64,000 nt of DNA from Candidatus Eisenbacteria bacterium (GTDB lineage Bacteria; Eisenbacteria; RBG-16-71-46; JAFGJU01). Positions 49,324 to 58,006 of the stretch are shown here, piece after piece (positions within the stretch are counted from its first letter, which is position 1; each line of letters opens with the position of its first letter). The notes beneath the pieces were generated by a model, which worked only from the letters and a program-made list of their open reading frames with translations, did no database searches and was not told the origin of the DNA. The stretch covers positions 1 to 64,000 of the forward strand of contig JAPLKG010000014.1 of NCBI GenBank assembly GCA_026388185.1, in the 5' to 3' direction. Both the position numbers and the translations under genes were made by a program.

Positions 49324-51564
49324 TCAAAGGTGTTCATCGAAGAACTTGGTCACAGTCTTATAGAAATGTGTCTGCACGCTTTTCCCGCTGAGACTGTGCT
49401 TGCTGCCGGGATAAGTCATCGTTTCAAAGAGAATGCCTCTGTCCTGCAACACCTTGAAGAGCCTGCAGCTATTCAAGAAAAGCACGTTGTCATCGGCCAT
49501 GCCATGAATGATCATCAGCTCTCCATCGAGACCCTCGATATATTTCAGCGCGCTGCTCTTCTCGTAGCCTTCCGCGTTTTCTTGCGGCCTTGCGAGATAG
49601 CGCTCCGTATAGTGCGTATCGTAAAGCAGCCAGTCAGTGACCGGAGACGCAGAAACTCCCGCTTTGAAGACGCGAGGGGCTTTCATCATCGAAAGCAACG
49701 CCATGTATCCGCCATAGCTGTGGCCGAAAATGCCGATTCTGTTCGGATCCACATAGGCCAGGCTCTTGAGAAAGTTGGTGCCCTCGATCTGATCTTCCAC
49801 TTCCACGTTCCCGAGGCCGCGATAGATCGCGTCTTCGAAAGCCTTGCCTCGGTTTCCCGAGCCTCGGTTGTCCAACGCAAACACGACGTATCCGTGCTGT
49901 GCCATATACTGCACCCAGAGTCCTTTGCGTTCTCCCCAGGACTTCATCACAATCTGGAACAGTGGTCCTCCATAAACGTCAACAATCGCCGGATATTTCT
50001 TGCCGGGATCAAACGGAACGGGCTTCGTAATGCTGTAATAGAGAAGAGAGCCGTCCACCGCTGTCAGAGTTCCAAATTCCGGTGAAGAATGAGAGCCGAC
50101 ATAAGGATAATACGGGTGAGAGCCATCCAGCTTGTTGGCCTCAAGGAACGCGATGACCGTTCCATCCATTCGCCGCAGGCTAACCTGAGGTGGTGTATCG
50201 GGATTGGAAAATCGATCGACGAAGAATTCGCACTTGTCGCCACCCTCAACGTCGTGCCAACCCTCAGCGCTCGTGATTTGCCTTGTCTGCCCGACGGCGT
50301 TTGTGGACAAGGAAGTGCAATAGAGGTGCTTCTCGAGGGGGCCCTTGACAAAACCTTCAAAGTACACCCTGCGATTTTTCTCGTCAACGCGCGCCAGCTT
50401 ACGTACGACCCAATTGCCGGCGGTCAGCGGGCGCACCAGCTTTCCATCAAGATCGTAAAGATAGAGGTGTTTGTAACCGGTACGCTCTGACGACCAGATG
50501 AACATGGACTTCTTCTTGAAAAAGGTCAGGTCGTCGTGCAGATTTATCCACGTCTTACTGGATTCCGTCAGTACCACGCGCGTTTGTCCTGTGGAGATGT
50601 CGCCAAACATCAAGTCCAAGACCTTCTGATCTCGGCTTTGTCGTTGGATCGCCACGTGTTTGTTGTCCGGCAGCCAATCGACCCGTGCGACATAGATATC
50701 TGTGTTGTTTCCCAGGTCCATCCACGTTAGGTCCCCGTTCGCGACGCTCATCACACCCAGCTTGATAATGACGTTCGGTGTGCCGGTCCTTGGATAACGT
50801 TCATCGACAACTTTGAACGTGTCCGCATAGATCTCGTAGCGCTGCATCACGTCAACAAGATTCTCGTTGGTCTGGGTAAAGGCAATGTTCTTTTCGTCGT
50901 CAGACCACCAGTAACCCGTGTAACGGTCCATTTCCTCCTGTGCGATGAATTCTGCCACTCCGTTCTTGATCAACCCCGTGCCGTCGAAGGTAAGCTGCCT
51001 CTCTTTCCCGCTGGTGAGATCAATGATGAAGATGTTCTGCTCGCGAATGAAGGACACGTAGCGTCCTTTTGGAGAGAAACGAGCGTCTGCTTCGAATTCC
51101 GGCGTCTGGGTGAGTCGTCTTATCGCGCGACCACGCGGTTGTGTCAAATCGTAGCGGTAAATGTCGCCGTCGAGGCCAAAGAGCAGGGCCTGACCATCGA
51201 CTGACCAGGAGTACTCGACAATGCCTGTCGCAAAGACACGTTTGCGCTCTCGCCTCGCCTTTTCGTCGTCCGATAAGGTCTCGGCGCCTCCAGTAATCGA
51301 GTCGCAGTCTACGATCAAGCTGGTTCTGTTGCCCGCGAGGCTATAGACCCAGAGATCAAATCGTTCAGAATCCCCGTCTCTATTCCTTAGAAACGCAACT
51401 CGGCTACAATCAGGTGAAATCTTGATCTCGCGAAGGCGTGGCCCGTTTAGATCAGGGTCACTGCAGACGCGCTCGAGGGTCAGCTCGCTCGCATGACCCA
51501 TCGAATTCACCAGAACACACAACAGACAAGATAGAGTGAAGACTAGCGACGACGTTGTTCTCAT
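49324..51564 (-). CDS. Exported prolyl oligopeptidase-family peptidase (dipeptidyl peptidase IV-like, S9B)
   Basis: 746 residues from ATG 51564, which opens a signal peptide (L-V-F-T-L-S-C-L-L-C-V-L-V-N-S-M-G-H-A-S). The N-terminal ~480 residues are a DPP IV-type eight-bladed propeller with E-F-I-A-Q-E-E-M-D-R-Y-T-G-Y-W-W, the double-Glu motif that binds the substrate amino terminus. The C-terminal alpha/beta hydrolase has G-H-S-Y-G-G-Y (Ser), D-D-N-V (Asp) and K-H-S-L (His). It removes X-Pro/Ala dipeptides from peptides outside the cytoplasm, feeding on protein. GGGGGT precedes the start. Confidence 0.9.
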   Translation of the reverse strand: MRTTSSLVFTLSCLLCVLVNSMGHASELTLERVCSDPDLNGPRLREIKISPDCSRVAFLRNRDGDSERFDLWVYSLAGNRTSLIVDCDSITGGAETLSDDEKARRERKRVFATGIVEYSWSVDGQALLFGLDGDIYRYDLTQPRGRAIRRLTQTPEFEADARFSPKGRYVSFIREQNIFIIDLTSGKERQLTFDGTGLIKNGVAEFIAQEEMDRYTGYWWSDDEKNIAFTQTNENLVDVMQRYEIYADTFKVVDERYPRTGTPNVIIKLGVMSVANGDLTWMDLGNNTDIYVARVDWLPDNKHVAIQRQSRDQKVLDLMFGDISTGQTRVVLTESSKTWINLHDDLTFFKKKSMFIWSSERTGYKHLYLYDLDGKLVRPLTAGNWVVRKLARVDEKNRRVYFEGFVKGPLEKHLYCTSLSTNAVGQTRQITSAEGWHDVEGGDKCEFFVDRFSNPDTPPQVSLRRMDGTVIAFLEANKLDGSHPYYPYVGSHSSPEFGTLTAVDGSLLYYSITKPVPFDPGKKYPAIVDVYGGPLFQIVMKSWGERKGLWVQYMAQHGYVVFALDNRGSGNRGKAFEDAIYRGLGNVEVEDQIEGTNFLKSLAYVDPNRIGIFGHSYGGYMALLSMMKAPRVFKAGVSASPVTDWLLYDTHYTERYLARPQENAEGYEKSSALKYIEGLDGELMIIHGMADDNVLFLNSCRLFKVLQDRGILFETMTYPGSKHSLSGKSVQTHFYKTVTKFFDEHL

Positions 51565-51795
51565 CCCTGACCCCCAAGATTTCCTTACGACGAAGGAGTA
51601 ACCACGCTCGTGCTGGTGCATACGGACAGAATCTATCACAAAGAGATACGGAACGCACGGCCCGCATAATCCTGTCTTCATCCTTTGCCTCCTGAGTAAC
51701 CTCACGACCTCCACAGTGCTATAATGACAGACGATCTGGGAAACGACAGACGGTCTCGGAGCTGAGGACTGGTTTCCAAGAATGGGAGAACGGCG
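51565..51795 (+). promoter_or_regulatory. Divergent intergenic region with -10 box of cysK
   Basis: TATAAT at 51720-51725, about 70 bp before the cysK start, is a good -10, but no clear -35 lies 17 bp upstream. No riboswitch seen. Confidence 0.35.
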
Positions 51796-52722
51796 ATGGC
51801 AAGAATAGCAGAGGACGTCACACAACTCATCGGAAAGACCCCGCTGGTTAGACTCGGTAGAATCGGGGACGGACTGCGCGCCGACATAGTCGCAAAGCTC
51901 GAGGCGTTCAACCCGGGCTCCAGTGTGAAGGACAGAATCGGCCTGAACATGATCGAGGCGGCGGAACGCAAGGGACTCATTCGCGAGGACACCATCATTC
52001 TCGAACCCACGAGCGGCAACACCGGAATCGCTCTAGCGTTGGTGTGCGCTGCAAGGGGCTACAAGGCGATCTTGATCATGCCCGATACGATGAGCGTGGA
52101 GAGACGAAAGCTGCTAAAGATCTTTGGCGCGGAGCTGATACTCACGCCGGGGGCCGAGGGGATGCCCGGCGCAGTCAGGAAGGCCGAGGAACTTGCCGCC
52201 TCAAATCCGAGATACTTCATGCCGCAGCAGTTCCGCAACCCGTCAAATCCCGAAATCCATCGCAAGACCACGGCCGTGGAAATATGGGACGACACCGGTG
52301 GCAAGGTGGACATTCTCGTGTCCGGCGTTGGGACAGGCGGTACGATCACAGGTGTGGCAGAGGTAATCAAGTCTCGCAAGCCCGCGTTCAAGGCGATAGC
52401 AGTCGAACCGATCGATTCTCCGGTGCTCTCGGGCGGCAAACCCGGGCCGCACAAGATTCAAGGTATAGGAGCCGGGTTCGTCCCGGAGGTGCTTCGCATG
52501 GACCTGGTGGACGAGGTGATCAAGGTGAGTCACCAGGACGCCGGTGTCGCGGCGAGAAGGCTCGCTCGAGAAGAGGGAATACTGGCGGGCATCTCCTCCG
52601 GCGCGGCCCTGTGGGCAGCCCTCGACGTGGCGAAGAGACCTGAGAGCGAGGGCAAGATGATCGTTGTGATGCTCCCCGACACGGGAGAGCGTTACTTGAG
52701 CACATGGCTATTCGAGGAATAG
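51796..52722 (+). CDS. cysK: Cysteine synthase A (O-acetylserine sulfhydrylase)
   Basis: 308 residues. PLP-binding Lys45 in N-P-G-S-S-V-K-D-R, substrate loop T-S-G-N-T-G at ~72-77, the PLP-phosphate loop G-T-G-G-T-I-T-G and G-I-S-S-G-A-A. It makes cysteine from O-acetylserine and sulfide in the cytoplasm. Length and motifs fit CysK rather than cystathionine beta-synthase (no haem or CBS domains). GGGAG precedes the ATG. No serine acetyltransferase gene is adjacent. Convergent with the ABC permease gene. Confidence 0.93.
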   Translation: MARIAEDVTQLIGKTPLVRLGRIGDGLRADIVAKLEAFNPGSSVKDRIGLNMIEAAERKGLIREDTIILEPTSGNTGIALALVCAARGYKAILIMPDTMSVERRKLLKIFGAELILTPGAEGMPGAVRKAEELAASNPRYFMPQQFRNPSNPEIHRKTTAVEIWDDTGGKVDILVSGVGTGGTITGVAEVIKSRKPAFKAIAVEPIDSPVLSGGKPGPHKIQGIGAGFVPEVLRMDLVDEVIKVSHQDAGVAARRLAREEGILAGISSGAALWAALDVAKRPESEGKMIVVMLPDTGERYLSTWLFEE

Positions 52723-52729
52723 GCGACCG

Positions 52730-53512
52730 CTACTTTATCAGTCTTCTCTTCATTAGCTTGATGCCGGAGTAGAAGGCAACGACTTCCAGCAGAACGAGGT
52801 ACAGGAAGTCGCCTGCCAGACCCGAAGAGAGCTCACCCGAAAAGGCAGTGCGGGAAATGTTGACCGCATGCGTGAGGGGAAGAAACTTGGCCAGCACCTT
52901 CACCCACTCGGGGAATCTGTCGAGCGGGAAGAAGACTCCGGAGAAGAACAGCATCGGAGTGATGATCAATTCCGTGTAGTAGTTGAAGAAGTCGAAGTTC
53001 GGTGCGAACGCCGTCACGATCATTGCGAGCGACCCGAACAGGACACCGATGAATACCATGAAAAGAAGGAGAAGCAGCGCGTTGAGTATCGACGCAGGAA
53101 ATACCCGCATCAACATCGCTATGACCAGCATCAGAGAACCACTGATCAATCCTCTGAAGGCTCCCCAGGCTATTTCTCCGGCCACCGCATCCTCGGCGGA
53201 CACGGGCGTCGCTATCATGGAGACGTACAGCTTCTGATGGACCATCTTGACGAAGGTGTAGTACAGGCACTCGAAGGTCGACGAGAGCATCACGGAAGAC
53301 ACCAGAATGCCCGGGACGAGAAAATTCAGATAAGGCTTTCCGCCGAGATGTCCCAAGTACGCACCCAGACCAACGCCGAAGGTCACGAGATAGAAGAGCG
53401 GCTGCCCGAGACTGACCACGAAGGTGGGCAGAATGAACCTCTTGTACGAAATGAGGTTTCGGAAGAAAACGTAGTATATTCTATACGAGAGATTCATCGT
53501 GCACTCGCGCAT
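52730..53512 (-). CDS. ABC-2 type transporter permease
   Basis: 260 residues with six membrane segments and the ABC-2 pattern typical of NodJ/DrrB exporters (F-L-V-P-G-I-L-V-S-S-V, N-F-D-F-F-N-Y-Y-T-E-L-I-I-T-P-M-L-F-F-S-G-V-F-F-P). ATG 53512 or 53497 may be the start; neither has a strong ribosome binding site. It follows the ATPase gene by 15 bp and forms the exporter with it. Substrate (lipid, polysaccharide or drug) unknown. Confidence 0.88.
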   Translation of the reverse strand: MRECTMNLSYRIYYVFFRNLISYKRFILPTFVVSLGQPLFYLVTFGVGLGAYLGHLGGKPYLNFLVPGILVSSVMLSSTFECLYYTFVKMVHQKLYVSMIATPVSAEDAVAGEIAWGAFRGLISGSLMLVIAMLMRVFPASILNALLLLLFMVFIGVLFGSLAMIVTAFAPNFDFFNYYTELIITPMLFFSGVFFPLDRFPEWVKVLAKFLPLTHAVNISRTAFSGELSSGLAGDFLYLVLLEVVAFYSGIKLMKRRLIK

Positions 53513-53527
53513 TACGTGACGGGCTCG

Positions 53528-54445
53528 CTATTCCATGAGGCTCCGTCCGGTTAGCTTGAGAAATACGTCCTCCAAAGTGGCCGGGCGGTTAAGGACGTTC
53601 GGAAGATTGAGATCCACAGCCTTCTTCATCACTTCGCGGCCGTCACGGCAATAGAAATAGAGAGTGTCTCCCGCCCGCTCATGCCCGCAAGCGACTCCCG
53701 CCATCCGGGCGACGAGCTTCTCGTCCTCTTCCTCTCCTATTCTTATTTCGACGACTTCCGTGCCAATCTCGTCCAGAATAAGCTTCTTGGGAGATCCTTC
53801 CTTGAGGATGCGTCCCTCGTACATGATCACCAGGCGATCACAAAGTTGCTCTGCTTCTTCCATGTATTGCGTCGTCAGTATCAGTGTCGTGCCCAGGTTC
53901 TTCAGCGATCTCAACCTTTGCCAGATGAGGTGTCTCGCCTGTGGGTCGAGTCCGGTCGTCGGTTCGTCCGCGATGATGAGCCGCGGTTTGTTCAGAAGCG
54001 CTCGCGCGACAAGAAGCCTTCGTTTCATCCCCGTGGAGATCTCGTCTATCTTGCTCTTGCTCTTGGCATCAAGCTCGACGAAATGGAGCAGCTCGGCGAT
54101 CCTTTTCTTAGTCACGGCCCCGGGGATGCCAAAGAACTTCGCGAAAACCATGAGATTCTCGTAGACGGTAAGATCCCCGTCCAGAGTAATCTCCTGAGGT
54201 ATCACTCCGGTCTCCAGTTTGATGTCTCTATTATCGATGTGCGATCTCTTTCCGAAGACGGTGACCGAACCGGCGGTGATAGGAGACACGCAGTGAATCA
54301 TCTTTATGGTCGTCGTTTTCCCGGCTCCGTTGGGCCCCAGGAAACCAAAGCACTCGCCCTCTTTGATTTCGAACGATATGCCGTCGACCGCCGTGAGGTC
54401 GCCGTATTTCTTGGTAAGGCCTTTTGCCACGATCGCGGTGTTCAT
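53528..54445 (-). CDS. ABC exporter ATPase (NodI/DrrA type)
   Basis: 305 residues. Walker A G-P-N-G-A-G-K-T-T at 37-45, signature I-S-T-G-M-K-R-R-L (usual L-S-G-G-M-K-R-R-L changed at two positions), Walker B L-I-I-A-D-E-P-T-T-G-L-D. The C-terminal ~80 residues form the regulatory part seen in ABC-2 exporters. Partner of the permease 15 bp downstream. Confidence 0.92.
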   Translation of the reverse strand: MNTAIVAKGLTKKYGDLTAVDGISFEIKEGECFGFLGPNGAGKTTTIKMIHCVSPITAGSVTVFGKRSHIDNRDIKLETGVIPQEITLDGDLTVYENLMVFAKFFGIPGAVTKKRIAELLHFVELDAKSKSKIDEISTGMKRRLLVARALLNKPRLIIADEPTTGLDPQARHLIWQRLRSLKNLGTTLILTTQYMEEAEQLCDRLVIMYEGRILKEGSPKKLILDEIGTEVVEIRIGEEEDEKLVARMAGVACGHERAGDTLYFYCRDGREVMKKAVDLNLPNVLNRPATLEDVFLKLTGRSLME

Positions 54446-54643
54446 TCAGTCCCTTCCTCGGCGCTCCCTCCCTTTGCCCGGAGAGAGGTGCCGCTCGTCC
54501 ATTACGATATCATTACCGCCCAAAACGTGCCAGTCGTTACTGCGGCCGGCAAAGCCAGAGGGGCCGGCACGAGTCGGAATTGTAGTACGTGCCAGCCTAT
54601 ACACAACAATTACATCAGGAGGGTTCCATCAGTCACGTTGCCC

Positions 54644-54672
54644 TTGACCTTCAACTCTGGCTAGTGTATAGT
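54644..54672 (+). promoter_or_regulatory. Sigma-70-type promoter of the sigma-54 activator gene
   Basis: TTGACC, 17-bp spacer, TATAGT. The predicted start is near 54679, about 85 bp before the gene. Confidence 0.6.
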
Positions 54673-54682
54673 TCTATCATAC
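54664..54682 (+). promoter_or_regulatory. Candidate activator-binding site at its own promoter
   Basis: GTGTAT-AGTTC-TATCATAC. The same GTGTAT-N5-TATCATAC arrangement occurs at 55887-55905. It overlaps the -10 box, so binding would repress the activator gene. Confidence 0.5.
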
Positions 54683-54763
54683 ATTCTACGGCACCCACCC
54701 CGAGAGGTGGCGGCGCTCGGCAAACCGAGGCTCGAGAGCTGGCGGCACCGAAAGGCGCGACAC

Positions 54764-55822
54764 ATGACCGAATCTCGACAACAAGACCCTCATACCGCAC
54801 ACCGCATTCTTATCATCGACGAGGATCGGCGGGGCTTCGAAGGTATCATCGGCGAGAGCCCTGTCATGGAATGCGTCTTCAAGTTGATCCAGCGTGTCGC
54901 ACCCACGCAAGGGACGGTTCTCATCACGGGCGAAAGCGGGACCGGAAAGGAAATGGTGGCAAGGGCGATCCACAATCTGAGCCCTCGCAAGGACAAGCCA
55001 TTCTTGGCGTTCGATTGCAGCTCGCTGGCGCCCTCTTTGATCGAGAGCGAGCTCTTCGGTCACGTGAAAGGCTCGTTCTCGGGCGCAATCGCGACGAAGC
55101 AAGGCCTATTCGAGGTTGCCGATGAAGGCTCTCTCTTCCTCGATGAAGTCGCCAATATCAGCCTGGAGACTCAGGGAAAACTCTTGCGAGTCCTCGAGAC
55201 CATGCAGGTCAAGAAAGTGGGGGACACCGTCGAGCACCAAGTGAACATACGCCTGATCGCTGCGACCAACAAGAATCTGCTCGAAATGGTGAAAGACGCT
55301 GCGTTCCGGGAGGATCTCTATTATCGTCTCAACGTCGTGCCCATCCACGTGCCCCCGCTCAGAGAGCGCAGAGGAGACATTGCGCGACTCGCGATGACGT
55401 TCCTCGAACGCTACCGCAAGAATTATCAATTCAAGGCCCGACTTTTCTCACCGGCAGCCATGCGCCTCATGGAGAGCCATTCCTGGCCCGGCAACGTGCG
55501 CGAGCTCAAGAACATCGTGGAGCGCATAGCCATCATGTGCGACTCGGAAGAGATTGAGCCTCATCATTTGCCCCCGGAAATGCAGCAGGCTTCGCTCCCG
55601 CCTTCGTCAGTCAACATACCGCGCACATGGGAAGAGTTCAGAGCTCTGAAGCGACAGATGTGCGAATCCATTGTTGAGGAGCTCGAATGTCGTTTCATCA
55701 TGCAGGCGCTCGAACGCTCGAACGGCAACGTGAGCAAGGCGGCGCAGGAAGTCGGCATGCAGCGCACAAACTTCCACGCACTCATGCGCAAGTACGGCCT
55801 GACGTCGAAGGATCTGGCGTAG
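54764..55822 (+). CDS. Sigma-54-dependent transcriptional activator lacking a receiver domain
   Basis: 352 residues from ATG 54764. The AAA+ domain (~28-260) has Walker A G-E-S-G-T-G-K-E at 56-63, the sigma-54 contact loop G-S-F-S-G-A at 103-108 (usual GAFTGA) and Walker B S-L-F-L-D-E-V. A Fis-type HTH closes the protein (N-V-S-K-A-A-Q-E-V-G-M-Q-R-T-N-F). In front of the AAA+ domain only ~27 residues remain, containing R-I-L-I-I-D-E-D, which looks like the first strand of a deleted receiver domain. It very likely drives the sigma-54 promoter 270 bp beyond its stop. Confidence 0.9.
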   Translation: MTESRQQDPHTAHRILIIDEDRRGFEGIIGESPVMECVFKLIQRVAPTQGTVLITGESGTGKEMVARAIHNLSPRKDKPFLAFDCSSLAPSLIESELFGHVKGSFSGAIATKQGLFEVADEGSLFLDEVANISLETQGKLLRVLETMQVKKVGDTVEHQVNIRLIAATNKNLLEMVKDAAFREDLYYRLNVVPIHVPPLRERRGDIARLAMTFLERYRKNYQFKARLFSPAAMRLMESHSWPGNVRELKNIVERIAIMCDSEEIEPHHLPPEMQQASLPPSSVNIPRTWEEFRALKRQMCESIVEELECRFIMQALERSNGNVSKAAQEVGMQRTNFHALMRKYGLTSKDLA

Positions 55823-55886
55823 TCACAAGTAGCCTCGGGATTCGTTGCGCCCTCAAGGAAAATCCTCCTCCTTTTCGATCCATACA

Positions 55887-55905
55887 GTGTATGTTAGTAT
55901 CATAC
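55887..55905 (+). promoter_or_regulatory. Candidate upstream activating sequence for the sigma-54 activator
   Basis: GTGTAT-GTTAG-TATCATAC, with inverted GTATG and CATAC, about 185 bp upstream of the -24 element, a usual distance for an enhancer. Confidence 0.5.
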
Positions 55906-56085
55906 GCGAGCGTTGTTGTGCCTCCGTCTTCATAATCTCTTTATTGTCCTACGATTACACGATGAATGCGCGGCTTTTCACTCTCACGACAGCCAGGGAC
56001 TCTCTGCGAGCCGGTCTCGCCCGCAACGCCGATAACTCTCTGCATCACAACCGATTACGGCCATTCTGCCCAATGCCGTCGGATT

Positions 56086-56100
56086 TGGCACACTGGTTGC
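56086..56100 (+). promoter_or_regulatory. Sigma-54 promoter (-24/-12) of the GcvH-like/hdr operon
   Basis: TGGCAC-ACTGG-TTGC matches the consensus in full, with GG and GC separated by 10 bp. The predicted start is near 56112, giving a leader of about 100 nt before ATG 56210. Confidence 0.85.
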
Positions 56101-56209
56101 CTTGTTGTAGTGGCGCGAAGAGAGAGACAGAAGCTCTGACTGGGCTTCGATCCAACGCCGGATAACCCTGACAAGAGGCAACAACCTACAGCCGAAAATG
56201 GAGGCAGCC

Positions 56210-57406
56210 ATGAAAGCCGAAACGAAGAATCTCCCCGTGGAGCACTCGAAGGAATATTACTTCCTGGACGAGACATGGATGCAGCGTGCGCCCTACAATT
56301 CAGTGAGAGTCGGGGCCTTCCTGCCGAGCGAGGATGCTAAGGCCATTTCGTCGATACGGCTCCCGCAGGTCGGCGACGCCGTACACCGAGGTTTACCGCT
56401 TGCAGCCATCAGCATTACGGGCAGGCCCCAGCGCGTCATCCCTTCACCCGCGACGGGCGAGGTAGTCGAAGTCAACAGTGCCCTCGCCGGCGCGAAAGCG
56501 GAGACGTGGGCGAAACCCTGCCAGGCCGCATGGATAGCCAACATTCGTCCCACGAACCTCGAAGAGGATTTGCTCGGCTGCACCACTCGCAGCGTCGTGC
56601 TGGCAACCACGGACGAGAAGAAGGGAAAGCAGCAGGCCGAGCTTCTCACGGATCTTGGTTGCGCGGTTGAAGTTGCGAAGACTTCTGAAGCCGCCTCCGA
56701 AGCCCTCAAAAGGAACAAGTCCAGGCTCTTCATAATTGATGCAACTTCTTATGGGAATAAGGGCCCCGATATGGTACAATATTTCAATTCTACTTTCCCC
56801 GATGTGAAAGTAGTCGTTATAGGGGCTCAGGGCTCCAAGTCCGAGGCCGACTATCGCGCGCACAAGATTCTATACTATGCGCTGGAGCCGCTTGCCGAGA
56901 CGGAGATGATCGATGTCCTCAATTCGGTGTTCGGTCCGGCCCTCGGGCCCGCACCGGAGGTGGCGCCGTCGAGGAAGCTGCCCAACTGGATCTGTAAGAT
57001 CAGTATCACGAACCGGCATGGGAAGAAGGTCAATCTTCTGAGCTCCGGCGAGGTCCTGTTCAGCCACAAAGGTCTGGGCCTCCAGTTGCGTGACCTGATC
57101 TTCGGGAAGAGTTATCCGATAACGTTCACGCTTGGAGCAAAGAACTACAACGTGATAGACATAATAAGTGAAGTCGAGAATTGCGACCGGCTTCTATTCC
57201 TGGAAGCCAGGGACGCGGGGAAGATCCCCGGCAATATCGTGGTGACGTCCGGAAGTGAGTTGCTGAAAGGGATGGGCAGCGGAGAAGACAAGATCAGGAC
57301 GCTGACTGTCCAGCCGAACAGCGCGGAGAGCACTGCTCTTGTTTTTGACGCGCGCACGTCGAGAGCGCAGGCGGAGTTCATTCTGAAGGAGATGACGTCG
57401 AACTAA
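56210..57406 (+). CDS. GcvH-like domain fused to receiver-like domain, hdr operon
   Basis: 398 residues. Residues ~25-125 follow the glycine-cleavage H-protein fold (V-G-D-A-V-H-R-G-L-P, P-S-P-A-T-G-E-V-V-E-V-N-S-A-L, W-I-A-N-I-R-P-T-N), but the E-S-V-K-A lipoylation segment reads T-G-R-P-Q-R, so no lipoyl Lys is present. Residues ~125-245 look like a CheY-type receiver (R-S-V-V-L-A-T-T-D, L-F-I-I-D-A-T-S, V-K-V-V-V-I-G-A). A third, unrecognised domain follows. ATG 56210 follows GGAGG. First gene after the sigma-54 promoter, 19 bp before hdrC; probably a scaffold or regulator of the Hdr complex. Confidence 0.7.
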   Translation: MKAETKNLPVEHSKEYYFLDETWMQRAPYNSVRVGAFLPSEDAKAISSIRLPQVGDAVHRGLPLAAISITGRPQRVIPSPATGEVVEVNSALAGAKAETWAKPCQAAWIANIRPTNLEEDLLGCTTRSVVLATTDEKKGKQQAELLTDLGCAVEVAKTSEAASEALKRNKSRLFIIDATSYGNKGPDMVQYFNSTFPDVKVVVIGAQGSKSEADYRAHKILYYALEPLAETEMIDVLNSVFGPALGPAPEVAPSRKLPNWICKISITNRHGKKVNLLSSGEVLFSHKGLGLQLRDLIFGKSYPITFTLGAKNYNVIDIISEVENCDRLLFLEARDAGKIPGNIVVTSGSELLKGMGSGEDKIRTLTVQPNSAESTALVFDARTSRAQAEFILKEMTSN

Positions 57407-57425
57407 GGCACAAGAGGCGTACCAA

Positions 57426-57998
57426 ATGAAACAAAACATGCTCTTTGAAGGTCAACAGGACACGGGGTTTCTTGAAGAGATAGCCGCGCTTCCCGAGGGA
57501 GAGCGCGTGCTCTCTTGTTTGCAGTGTGGAACGTGCAGCGCTACTTGCCCGGTCGCGCCCTTGCTCGAACAGCCGCCGCGGCGTATTTTCGCCATGATTC
57601 GGGCCGGCATGAGAAAAGAAGTGCTGGGAAGCCTTACCCCATGGATGTGTTCCTCGTGCTACGAGTGCACCGTAAGGTGTCCGGCGCAGATCAGGATAAC
57701 CGAGATCATGTATGCGCTGAAGAGAAAATCCGTCCGCGAAAAAATGGTGACTAAGGATTCCGACGTGCACAGATTCTACAAGCTGTTCACCGAAATAGTC
57801 TGCAAGTATGGGCGGATGCACGAGATGACGCTCCTCCTGAGATACATGATGTTCAATCATACCGTGGACCTGGCATTGCAAATGCCGGTTGGGATGAGGA
57901 TGTTCAGCACGGGAACCATGCAGATCCAACCTCACAAGGTGAAGAATCAAGATTCTTTCAAGAAGATTGTGCAGAAGGCCCTGTCACTGGAGGAATAG
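57426..57998 (+). CDS. hdrC: Heterodisulfide reductase subunit C-like iron-sulfur protein
   Basis: 190 residues. Two [4Fe-4S] motifs, C-L-Q-C-G-T-C-S-A-T-C-P (~31-42) and C-S-S-C-Y-E-C-T-V-R-C-P (~75-86), are followed by a helical C-terminal region as in HdrC. It carries electrons between HdrA and HdrB in the cytoplasm. 8 bp separate it from hdrB. Confidence 0.9.
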   Translation: MKQNMLFEGQQDTGFLEEIAALPEGERVLSCLQCGTCSATCPVAPLLEQPPRRIFAMIRAGMRKEVLGSLTPWMCSSCYECTVRCPAQIRITEIMYALKRKSVREKMVTKDSDVHRFYKLFTEIVCKYGRMHEMTLLLRYMMFNHTVDLALQMPVGMRMFSTGTMQIQPHKVKNQDSFKKIVQKALSLEE

Positions 57999-58006
57999 GT
58001 TCTACC

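Larger units (their letters stand above)
55823..56209 (+). other. Regulatory region upstream of the hdr operon
   Basis: 387 bp without a gene. It holds the candidate activator site (55887-55905) and the sigma-54 promoter (56086-56100). Confidence 0.6.
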
